Shown piece by piece: positions 35,377-47,300 of a DNA stretch of 64,000 nucleotides. Under the pieces are notes generated by a model. It worked only from the letters and a program-made list of their open reading frames with translations, was not told the DNA's origin and made no database searches. The translations under genes were made by a program, and so were the position numbers. The stretch lies in NCBI GenBank assembly GCA_037367405.1, contig JAZKJV010000608.1, positions 496,001 to 560,000 of the forward strand, in the 5' to 3' direction. How positions within the stretch are numbered: position 1 is the stretch's first letter; every line of letters begins with the position of its first letter. The stretch is from Ottelia alismoides (Eukaryota; Streptophyta; Magnoliopsida; Alismatales; Hydrocharitaceae).

Positions 35377-38300
35377 GTGAGTTCATCTCGATCCAGGTGT
35401 GTAAGCGTGACCGGAAATGATCGACATTAATGTTGAGTGGAGTGTTCGAGTAGGAGTAGCAGTAATGCAGCCCGCTTTTGTTTGAGGATTGTGAGGCCAT
35501 TGGATTATCACTTCCGTGCTTCTATATATCGAGCAGTTTGTAGTCGAGTGATTGTGGTCTAAAATTAGTTATTTGCCCTCCGTAAATATGCCAACTAGAA
35601 TTTGTATTCGAAAGATGCTTAAACATGTAAACATACACGAAAGAGGTGTGTAGCTACGAGTTGAATATTATAGCCAATATTTCTTATTTAGAGAGATGAC
35701 CCTAGGGCTCCTTATATAAATGGAGTCTTAGTGTTAGGGTTACAAGAGGAAGACTCGTGATAAGAGACTCATCTTGAATACCTCTAGAATTAGGGTTACA
35801 ATTCTACTCTTAAGTTCTTAACATTCCTTGTCAAACCAGAGCATATATATCGATCATGCTCAGCTTGTTGCAATATTTCTCGAATTGTGTATCCACGAAT
35901 GGCTTAGTAAATATCTTTGTAGTATGTTCTGTAGATGGTACGCTGTGAGTATGAAACAAGCTTCTCTGTATGAGATCTCAAGTGCAGTGGCAATCAACTT
36001 CAACATGTTCGATGCGCTCGTGGAACATTGGGTTGTTGGCTATATACATTGTTGCATAGTTCTCGAATCGGAGTTCCATAGTATTATTAAGAGTGATATG
36101 AAGATTTGTAAGTATAAATCGAATCCATACCATTTCTAAAGCAGCCTGAGCCATGGATCTATATTCACTCTCAGCACTTGAGCATGACACTACTGCTTGT
36201 TTCTTGCTTCTCTAAGTGATTAGATTTCCTACTAAGTAGGTGTAGAAATCTATAGTAGATTTTCTATCTATCATGCATCCTCCATACTCCATAGTATGCA
36301 TATAAATAGGCCATAAGATCAAGGTTGTTGCCTTTAGTGAAGAGTAGGCCTTTTCCAGAAGAAGACTTGATATACCTTAGAACCATCATGCATACATCAA
36401 AGTGAGATGTGGTGGAAGAGTCCATAAACTGACTTAGCTTTTTGACTGCTAGGGATATGTCTGGTTGAGTGATGGTAAGATAACACAATTTGCCCACTAG
36501 ACGCCTGTATCGACCAGTGTCTTCAATCTCTCCTGACTTGTACGTGCGTCCCTTAGGATCCATAGGGATTTGTGCGACGGGATTAGATCCTAGCATCCAT
36601 GTTTCTTGAAGCAGATTAATAGCATACTTTTATTGTGACATGACTAATCATCGACTGGACCTAGCAATTTCAATCCCTAGAAAGTATCGTAGTGGTCCCA
36701 AGTCTTTGATCACAAATTATTCTGCTAGTTGTTTCTTAACCTCCAAAATACCAATCGAGTCATCTTCTATGAGGATGATATCATACACAGACAAGCATTG
36801 CCAGTGTCCTTTTTCCATTCTTTATTATGAATAAAGAATGTCATGTCGAGGATCCGATGAGACCCAGATTCTCTAGTACATCTGATAATTTCTGAAATCA
36901 GGCACGGGGACTTTGTTTGAGGCCATAAATGGCCTTGCCCAAATGGCACACCTTCTCACGCTCCCCTTGAGCCTCAAATCCTGGAGGTTGCTGCATGTAA
37001 ATGGTTTCCTAAAAGGATGCCATACAAGAATGCATTCTTTACGTCAAGCTGGTGTAAGGACCATCAAGTTGTATTGCGACTGCCAATAGGGTCCATATAA
37101 TGGATAGGCGAGTCACCGGAGGGAAAGTGTTAAAGAAATCAACACCGTAAGTCTGGGTGAACCCCTTTGCAACATGGCATGCCTTGTAATGAGATACTGA
37201 GCCATCGGGGTTGTATTTCATCATGAAAACCCATTTTGACTCTACTATCCTGATGTTGCCAGTTGGCTCCACAAGGGATCAGTTCTTGCGTGAGAGCAAT
37301 GCAACCATTTCCTCCTCCATTGCCAGGTGTCATTAAGAATCTCAAAGAGCCTCAGTATGCATACAAGGGATAAATGTATCATAGATTGCTTCTGCAAGCT
37401 GTCTGTAAGATGAGCTAAGTCTAAAGAAGGATACTGCAGTAGAGATAGGGTGTTTGGTGTTGTACCGAGAAGGACATTGTGTTGTCCCCTTCCTCTAAGC
37501 AATTGGATGATCAATGTCAGCATCTCCTGAGAGGCTGGCAGTACTTGTGTATGTATCCATGGAAATATCAGGGTTATCAGTCTGCAATGACTCAGTCGAA
37601 GGACATACCTGAGGAGATGACACCGGCTCAGAAGGGACGTATCCTCGTGGAGTAGTAGTCCTGTAAAAAATATTATGTTGAAGGGGAACATGAAGGGTAG
37701 TGGAGGACGGTGAAGGCACATGGGTACTAGACCTCGAGTAGTATGGAAGAGATTCGTAAAACCATGGAAGGACATATCGATATCGATATCGTTTCGATAT
37801 CGTGTCGATATCGATATATCGTCGATATATCGGTGATATATCGCCGATATATCGTTATATCTTGGAATTTTCCTAAAGAAAATGCCTGAAATTGGATATA
37901 TCGATATATCGATTTCGATATCGGTCCCATGTCGATATCGATATATCGGCGATATATCGCCGATATATCGGGATACGGCCTTCCATGCGTAAAACGTGAC
38001 ATCTGCATTGATGTAGTGCTTAGTGCTTTCTGGAGTGATGCAAATTAGAGATTTGCAACAACAGAAAATAATTATTTGACGGTGGAGAAGAAAATAGAGG
38101 GTTGGGAGGAGAAAACTCGTCGGAGAACGAGAGATTTTGGAGAAGAGAATAATCGTGGAGATCGCGTGGGGAAGGATAGAGACGAGAGGGATAATGAGAT
38201 AAATCGCAACTACTATTCCACTTCAACTGTTCAAAACAATAGACTACCATCCCTTTTATATAGGAGGGGTGTGATTACAAGATTAGAAAGAAATTCAAAT

Positions 38301-41300
38301 TTAAATCTACTTACTTAATTGACTCTAACTGACTAACTAATTGATTTGAAATAAATTCAAATCTTTATCCTAATTGACTCTAACTAATTAAATTCGAAAT
38401 TCAAATTAAAAACCGACTAACTAATTTGAGATCACATGCGATCTCTTTTATTTAAATAAAAATTGCAACGACTCGATTAATCGTAAAAATAATTAGACTC
38501 TAATAAATAAATAAAGCCCTATTTATTATTTCACACTGCATTAGTTCTCCTCCGCTTGAAAATTTCGTCTCCCGACGAATTGCCTGATCTTCGGGTTGTT
38601 GATGGAGAATTTCCACATGGTTTGTTGGTCGAATCTCCCAATTTCGCTCCTTTTCCACGTTACGTTTATAATTCTTTCCCACTGAGGGGTATGGTTGCAA
38701 AGTTCTACCCCTTCACTTAAAAAAATTCCATAGTATAATATATCGTCTAATTGACCCTTATGATAAAAATTTTTGAGAGGAGAGGTCTTCCTGCAATTAT
38801 TCCAAACTAATTTTTCATCCCAAATTTCATGGGGATTTGAATCGTATAGATAAAGGGCCCTCTTTAGAGTTCTTCCCTTCAAGCTGCGGCAACGACGGCT
38901 GCGAGGAAGTCGGCACGGGCGGCAGCTGCACGTGAGGCACGTGTGGTGGTGACGGTGGGTGATCGCACAAGGAGGGCGGCGACCTGTCAGGTTGAGGCGG
39001 GGACGCAGTATCTCCCAATGGCGATGATGGTTCGTGGGAGGCGGGCAGGGCTGGCGATGGTAGATGGTGCGACGTTGTGCTGGTGGGGTGTGGTGAGTGT
39101 GGTGCGAGCCGTGGAGAGGGGCAAGGGGTTGGCGGGGGTGCGAGTAGGGAGGGAGAGGTTGGCGGCGCGAGCTGTGGAGAGGGGGTTGGAAAGAGGATCT
39201 GGAAGTGGTGTGGGGCCGACGGGGAGGGGGTGATAGCGAGGAGAGGTGGCGGGAGGGGGGTAGGCAGTGCGGGAAAGGGGGTAGGTGGATTGCGGATTTT
39301 TCAGTGGCATCTATACCCTTTTTGATTCCTGGCATATCCTAGAAAAAATGCATTTGACTGTTGTGGTTGCAAGTTTATCCCTTCCATGATCAAGAATATG
39401 AACAAAGGCTACACACTGAAATACCTTGGGAGGAACATGAAACATGGCCTTTTCTGGCAAGAGAACCTTCATGGGAATTTGCTCATCAATGATGGTGGAA
39501 AGCATGTGGTTGACCATATATGTAGCAATAAGGACCGCATCACCCCAATAAGTAGAGGTAATGTGATAGTCAATTAATAGTGTACGTGAAATGTCAAGGA
39601 TCTGTCGATGCTTGCGCTCAGCCACTTCATTTTGTTGAGAAGTATGAGCGCAAGTAGTCTGATGTAAAATCCCATTGGTGGAGAGGAATGATTGCATGTC
39701 AAAAGAGAGAAACTCCCTAGCATTATCAGACCTAAGAGTCTTAATAGCCGAACCGAATTGTGTCTTGATCTCATTGTTAAATCGAACAATAATAAAAAAG
39801 ACATCAGACTTGTTTTTCACTAAGAACAAAATACACGAGAAAATCATCTATCATAACCGAATAATATATGTTTCCCAGACGATCTGGATAACGACTGGGT
39901 CCCCATGCATTGAAATGAATAAGATCAAAAAGACTAGCAAACTGGATATACCTAGATGGTTGAAAGGAACTTTTGTGATGCCTCCCTATTGTCAGGCCTC
40001 ACACTCTAGGTTGGTAGTGGGAGGAAGCTGGGGAAGACCACGACAAAGTTTTTGTAGATACGGATGCCCCAAACGTCAGTCTCAGAGAGCACTAGAGGAT
40101 GTTGAAAAAGAAGTCTTTGAATAACCTGCAGTCCCAGATGACTGCACAAGATGGTAGACACCCCCTTCTTCACGACCCTCATCAATCATTCTCCTCGTCA
40201 ATATGTCCTGAAAAACACAAAAGATCACATCAAATATCACTCAACGGTTGAGTTCCTTGCAAATCTGACTAACGGAAAGTAGGTTGATGGAAAAATCTGG
40301 ACAAATAGAGCATCGTGGATCTTGATGGAGTGAGATGAACATCGACTTTTCCCTTTATAGTTTATAGGAGAAAATCAGCCATCAACAATCTAAACAGTTT
40401 GCCCAGATGGGACGTTGCGCATCTGATGTAATAGTGTATGCTCCCCACAAAGATGAGTGAATGCACCTGTATCAATCAACCATTTTGTTTTTGCAAACTT
40501 ATTTGCGAAAGCAACAAAGATACTTGTATTAGCCACCGATGTAGTCTCTGGAATGTTGCTCTGATGGGAGTAGGAAGAATCACTTGGGTGGAGCTTGTTT
40601 AGGTGTTGCATTAGATCTTCGAAGTCCCTATGAGGGACTTCGACTGGAGGGCCATCTCCCTCAGTAGTAGTTCGAGCAAAAGGGAGTCGAATAACCCGGT
40701 TTCGTGTAACAAACGACATATATGTGTCCGTACTTATGACAGTAGGTACATTGAATGGTGATGCAGCCTCCTCCTGTACCAAAGCGACCTCGGCCATGGC
40801 CACGAAATGAACCACGATCTCCTCATCCGGATGGGGCAGCCAGTGCAGAAACCTGCCCATGAACATACATAGGCGTGCCAATAATGGGGTCAGTAAGATG
40901 ACTGAGGGTATCGTACTCAATAGTGGGAAAAACTGTAATAGTGACCATCTGGTCTCGAGCCGTAGTGTTAGCCTGCATCAAGTCCAGCTAGAAAACCAGG
41001 ATAGCCATCTGCTAGCGGTGTCGGGCTGGTGCTCAAGATGAGGATGGGCGATGGAAGGGGGAGCGGAGCTTGCTGGGCACGATGGGTAGCCCGTTGGCTA
41101 CAACGGTTGCATTGATGGGGGATGGACGACAGAGAAGAAGGGGAGGGGTTGGGGAGTGGGGGAAGAGAATGGGGGAGCGGAACCCGCTCTGATATCAAGT
41201 TGAATATTGTAGTTAATATTTCTTTGAGAGAGATGAGAGCTATAAATGGAGTCCTAGGGTTAGGATTACAAGAGGAAGACTCCTGATAAGCGAGTCATCC

Positions 41301-44300
41301 AGAATACCTCTAGAATTAGGGTTACAATTCTACTCTTAACAGTTAACACCAGAAACAATAAACCTAGAATACCTCTAGAATTAGGGTTACAATTCTACTC
41401 TTAACAGTTAACACCAGAAACAATAAACCTATCTAAGAACTGAAAGAAACGTGACAGTGGCATTTACTATTTAATATGTAGCTAATAGTTGTTATTGGAA
41501 TGGATAAAATGTGTAATGTCCATGGATAAACTTTCAGATAGTGTACGGGGATAATGCCTCTAGTAGCCTGCTATGCAAATTCGAGTGTTGAAAATTTGAA
41601 ATGAGACTGAGCTGTGTAAATGGTAAGTTGGTTGATTATGCTGTTAAGTGTGCGCTGAGGGATAAGATGTGAGATATCCTTAGGACAAAAGATACATCGA
41701 ACAATGTGTTGTTTTAATTTTCAGGAGGTGATGTTGCGGTCAGAGGGATGGGTATTCGTCTTCTTTTTCCTTTTACATTGATTGTTTGAGTAGAAGCATC
41801 CATAAAATCTTTTATGTTTTGTGCTTAAGCCCTGAAATGAGATTAAGCTGTGCAGATGGCTCGATGGTACATACATATCTTAGTTGTGGCATACCTACCA
41901 TGGTTATCTCACAATCGACGAGGTTGTGTCTCTTAGGAATAACCATGAAGGTGAAATATAAAGAAATTAAATTGATGAATGTGTTAACTTTTGAAGAGAT
42001 AATGTTGCATTTGCATGCAAAAGAAAAGATACCCTTCATTTTATTGCATCTCACCAAAAACCTATCCACATTCTATGGCATAAATTAATCACGTTCGGAT
42101 GTCTAATCAAGGACATACTCAATTTATTTTATCGTACTACTGGGTTAGTATTTGCCAGTTAAAACTTGCCCTGTCTAATAACTTTGTGTCGTGTTAATTA
42201 ATATAATGGGCGGACGATATAGCGCGTTTCCCCTTCTTTGGTCTCAAAAATAATAAAACTTATCCTGTTGATGTTCTAATTTATCACGCAACAAAAATCT
42301 TTCAATAGTAAGTTCTCCTTCGTGAACATGGTTTGATTTTAATCACCACAGTATTAGCATTTAGCAGAGGCCATGTTCTTCTTTGTCCGCTTTATGTTGG
42401 AGAATGGAAGTGATTTGCTTTGGGCCGTACTTTGATTGAGGGAATGAACATATTTTTTGTGCCCTTTTCTGAATAGTTGGATCCTGGTATTCTTATGCAA
42501 AATTGAGTATAAGATTAACATTGTGAGGAAAATTTGAACTTATTAAGAAATTTGCAATTAGACCATGTTGGTAAAAAAATATTTTGATTTTCTGTGGCAT
42601 CTGACTGTCTGAGTGGGCACTTCTGAAAGTTTAACAGAGTGAGGGAACTGCACTTTAATTGCCATATATGAAACCAATTCCTGACGACGTGATAGGTTCA
42701 GATTATTTTGTTTAAACTAGGGGTGATTCGTAAAGATGGCTTTTTAATATGCTTCAAACCTGGATCCAACCAATGAACAAACCCAGTTCACTTGGCCATG
42801 TTCAGTTGTGAGGGGAAGAGCTAAAAATATGTGTTCTGGAAGTACTTTCTTCACTCCATGAGAATCTTTCTGTCAGGTGAAACTTCATTTAAAGAAAAGG
42901 AAAATGGCAAAAAATGCTGTAATGATCAAGGCATTATATGCTTTTTACGATAAAGACATTTTATTTAAATATTACAAGCCCCTAATCTATAATATGATAT
43001 GTGACTTCCTAAACTCATCCTATCCATTTATAATTTCAAGTTTAGTTTTACTTCTTGTTTTGGTTAGCAAATGCATTTTTTATGTTGCTAGTAACAAATT
43101 TTTAAGAGCTGCTCTTTTGATTGTAGGAAAAACGCAATGCATCAACCATTTCCTGATAAATAATAGTTGGTACCTTGTGGATCTTCCTGGATATGGGTAA
43201 GCTTGAAAGTTCTACATTCTTGAATTGTTAATAACTCTGTTGATATTTAATAGGGTATTGAATTCTTTTTTCTAAAAACCGCATTGCTATATACTTGTTG
43301 AAATCTTCTAGTTCACTTTTTATGTTTGCCACTTGTGGTTAATTATTGTTTCTTCACATGCTTGGTCCAATAACTCAACCACTCACATGAGTTAATCTAA
43401 CCACACGATATCCTAGGATTACCATTTACTTATTTTTAAAATTTTAATCACCCAACCTCTTCCTTCTTCCCCACCTTCTCCTCTTCTCCTCCCTCATCCA
43501 TCTCCTCTCCTCGCAACAACAACAATGGTGGCTCCGGCACCCCCTTCTCCACCTCCCCCTCTCCTCCCTCCTTTGTCTCCTCCTCGAAGCAGCAGTAGCG
43601 ACAGCTCTGGCGTCCCCTCCTCCACCTTCCCCTCTCCTTTTCCCTCCTCTGACTCATCTCCTCACAGCAGCGGCGGTGGCGGCTCCGCCACCCCCTCCTT
43701 GACCTTCTCTCGTCTCACAGCAACAATGATGGTTGCTTTGTCGCCCCCTCCTCTGACTCCTCTCCTCTCCAACAGCAGTGGCAGAGCTCCGCCTCCCCCT
43801 CCTCCAACCATCTTTAGCCCCCCTCCAACCCACTCCACCGCCCCCTTCCGCCCTCTCAGCAATCCCAAGCGCGTGCATGGGAACAACATCGTCATCCAGT
43901 GGAAGACCTTCCATGGCGCCATTGTCAAGTCCCCATAGAAATGATGCTTTATCCCCAGCAGCTGGGGAATAGTTCTTTCAACCTCCGGCAATGGAGGAAC
44001 CCCAAGATGTGCCTTTTGCGTATTGCTTCACGTCCCTTTTTCACCATGTACCCCTTGCGGCACTTGGTTGGGAGCGGCATACCGCAGCAACAATCGATCG
44101 GAAATGACACTTAGGTGGAGTGGGAATGAGGAAGAGAATGAGAAGGCATGATTCACAAATAAGATTGAACGATAGGGGTAATTTTGTCATTTTTAACGGA
44201 AATCGTCAAAGATAACAGACAACAAACGGAACATAACACAGGGTTATGTCATATAAGAGTTGAGCACTTGTCAGGGTTTCTCGTGTAAATATGAATTATA

Positions 44301-47300
44301 GAGGGTTATTTATGTAATATTGAATGTATACATGATTATGGGTGTAAATATCCCAAAATTAAAAGTGAAAGAAGGAAAAGAAAGGAAAGAGTGGTCAAAA
44401 TATTCATGTTTATCATGTTTTGCCATCAATACTCAAGTATTATTAGAGAAATCCAGAAATCTGATGGCCAATGCATGAGATTGGGTAGTGATCCATTGAT
44501 GCAACCTTATGCAGCGCATGATTAAGAATTTTGGCAAAATTAGGGTTTTGTTGTTCGTTTAATTTCTTCAATTAGGGTTCTAAAGTTTTTTTGTTTGTCT
44601 GATTATAGTCATTGATATAAATTGGTTAGTCATCTTAGTTTGGCTCAATTTGAGTCATTTGAACTCTTTAAATAAAGAAATAACATGCAATCTCTAATTA
44701 GTTTTCTGGTCGAGTCAATTTAGGAGTCTTATTGGGGTTTTTGGTCGAGTCAATTTAGGAGTCTTATTGGGGTTTGTTAAGATTTTATTTTCTTTTATTT
44801 TATGGTGTAATTCCACCTCTCTTATATAAAGGGGCTAACAGTCATTTTGTAAGATAGCTAAATTATATTAACAATTTTATTTTCTTCGAATGCTCCCTCG
44901 GTGTCACCGACTTGCTTTGCCTCATCCTGGAGCTCATGGAATGATTTTTGTGCGTCACCAGCGAGATACGGACTAGTATATTCTCGACGCCTGGACTTGC
45001 TCCCTCACGATTCACTCTCGCCGATTCGCGAGGTTGTTGCAGAAGCGGCAGGGCTTCGTCGGGCAGGCCAGCGACGTCCCCAGCTGTAGTGACTATCGGC
45101 TGTTTACTTTTGTGGTTTTTGGGGCCATTTTTTGTAATTTAAATGAAGCTACTATCTTGGAACGTTCGTGGGTTGGGATACCCGATTCGTCGTCAGGCTT
45201 TGGGTTCGCGCTTGCGCGAGTGGGATTGTGATGTTATCTTTATTCAGGAAACTAAGCTTGCGGGAGTCGATGACGCCATGTGGAAATCGTTTGGGGCAGG
45301 TCCTGTCGATGCTTTTTGCTCCTTGGATGCGGTTGGCGCCTCTGGTGGCGCTATTATTGCTTGGCGCTCTTCAAGATTTTCCTTCGTATGTGCTCGTTTG
45401 GGACGTCACTCTATCACTGTTACCCTTGTTCATGTGGATTCGAATATTTCTTTGGCTTTTTCATGCGTATATGCGCCATTATGTCACCTCGCTCGGCGAT
45501 TCTTATGGGAGGATTTGAATGCTGACGCTGCGGCCTTGGGGAGCATCCCTTGGATTGTGGGGGGGGGATTTTAATGTCACTTTACTCGCTTGCGACCGCC
45601 CTCGTGGTAGAGGGGGACGGGATCCCGGCTCGAATGATTTTTTGGATTTCGTCCATGGCTTGGCTCTCGAAGATTTGGTGGCAAATGATATTTCTTTCAC
45701 TTGGCGCAATTCATCTTCTCGTTTACGTCTTGACAGATTTTTTGCTAATAATGGCTGGATGGAAGCCTTCCCGCTGTGCTCCGTTTCTTCAAGGCCGCGA
45801 TCTTTTTCTGATCACTCTCCCATTATTTCGGAGGCTGACGAATCCTCCCGTCCTCATGGTATCTTCCGATATGAGAGGAGCTGGCTGTTGGAATCAGACT
45901 TTAAGGATCTCGTCCGCAATCATTGGTCTCAGCTCTCTTTCCCCGGCCATGCGGCTCTCCGCTTTGATCTTAAGCTTTCATCACTTCGACGTGCCCTCGC
46001 CGCTTTCAAATTTTCCACTCGCCAGGCTAGGCTTGTTGCTCGGAACAACGCGGAGGAAATTATTCTTCGGCTCGATCGTTTGGAGAACGATAGAGAGCTC
46101 TCTCCTCAGGAATTATCTGAGCGATCCTCGGCTTCACTTCTAATCTCGGAGGACGACAGGAAGAAGGCGATCGAATGGAGGCAGCGCTCTCGTATTCGTT
46201 GGATTAAGAGTGGGGACGCTAACACTGCTTTCTTCCACCGGGTCGCCAGTGCTCGCAAGCGCGCTAATAGTATATCCTCCATTGATATTGGGGGCGTCTC
46301 TGTCCAGGGCTCTCGTGAATTAGGCTCAGCATTGGTTAATCACTTCAAGAGTTTCTTTGATCGACAACCCTCCTCTTCGTGGCGCTGGTCTGCCAACGGG
46401 GTCCCTTCTCTTGCCTCCGCGGATGCTAATATCTTAACTCGGTTTTTCACGCTTGAGGAGCTTAAGAGGGCGGCTTGGGACCTTAACGTCGATGCCTCCC
46501 CAGGCCCCGACGGTTTCCCCATTTCCTTTTATAGGGACTTCTGGGATGTGATCTCTAATGATGTACTTGATGTCGCTCTCGATTTTTGCAATGGAAATCG
46601 GGGGTTCGACAGGATTAACCGGGCCAGCCTGGTTCTTATTCCTAAGTCCCATGGGGCTTCTCGTATCGAGGATTTTCGTCCTATTGCTATATCTAACGGC
46701 ATCTATTTGATCATTGCAAAGGCTTTGGCTATTCGGCTTGCTCCCCTCCTGGACTCTCTAATATCTCCCGCTCAGGCCGCATTTATCCAGGGGAGAAAAA
46801 TCTCCGACTGTTACGCGCTGGCGTCTGCAATCATTGATGGTTGGCATAGAAATGGCACGAAGGGGATTCTATGGAAAATTGACTTTGCTAAGGCCTACGA
46901 TTCTTTGGATTGGTGCTTCCTATGGGGGGTTTTAAAGGCTCGGGGCTTCCCTCCGTTGTGGATCTCCTGGGTTAGACGATGCGTTACTACTGTCTCCTTC
47001 TCCCTCTCTATTAATGGTCGACCGGCCGGGGGACTTTTTCAGCCTCGAAGGGGGGTTCGTCAGGGCTGCCCCCTCACCCCTCTCCTTTTCGTTCTGGCAC
47101 CTGATGTAATGCCTCGCATGATCCAGGGAGTGGCAAATGCTGGTTTTACTCGCGGCTGTTTTTTGGATAACCTTCATATCCCTCTCCTTCAATTCGTGGA
47201 TGACACCCTTTGTTTTATTGAGGGAGGCCGGTCTCAGGCTTTGGGGATGGCCACTACGATTCAACTTTTTTGCGAGATCTCGGGACTCCACATCAACGGC

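Larger units (their letters stand above)
35662..41348 (-). mobile_element. Ty1/copia element in engB intron 1, antisense, with nested insertions
   Basis: LTR-like repeats lie at 35662-35823 (3' LTR on this strand) and 41201-41348 (5' LTR). Both begin TGAATATT in + orientation and end TTAACA. A primer site, TGATATCAGAGC on the reverse strand, is at 41186-41197. Running leftward: a gag knuckle [14 protein letters not shown] (about 40709-40750), protease [13 protein letters not shown] (about 40430-40470), integrase (39311-39847: [32 protein letters not shown]), RT (about 36600-37340: [28 protein letters not shown]), and RNase H (about 35980-36200: [34 protein letters not shown]). The catalytic Y-x-DD is damaged near 36780, where only Y-D-I-I-L is legible. 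A MITE (37763-37987) and a further block (38041-39306) interrupt it. No 5-bp target duplication was found. Confidence 0.87.

Noticed and set aside
38541..39335. Reverse-strand frame of 264 codons, Pro/His/Arg-rich
   Set aside because: No family recognised; it crosses an insertion junction and is composition-driven.
35844..41200. A long antisense gene overlapping engB
   Set aside because: The reverse frames are copia gag, protease, integrase, RT and RNase H pieces between two LTRs.
43525..43938. Pro/Ser-rich frame of 137 codons in engB intron 2
   Set aside because: Low-complexity translation of a CT-rich block; opposite strand equally open.
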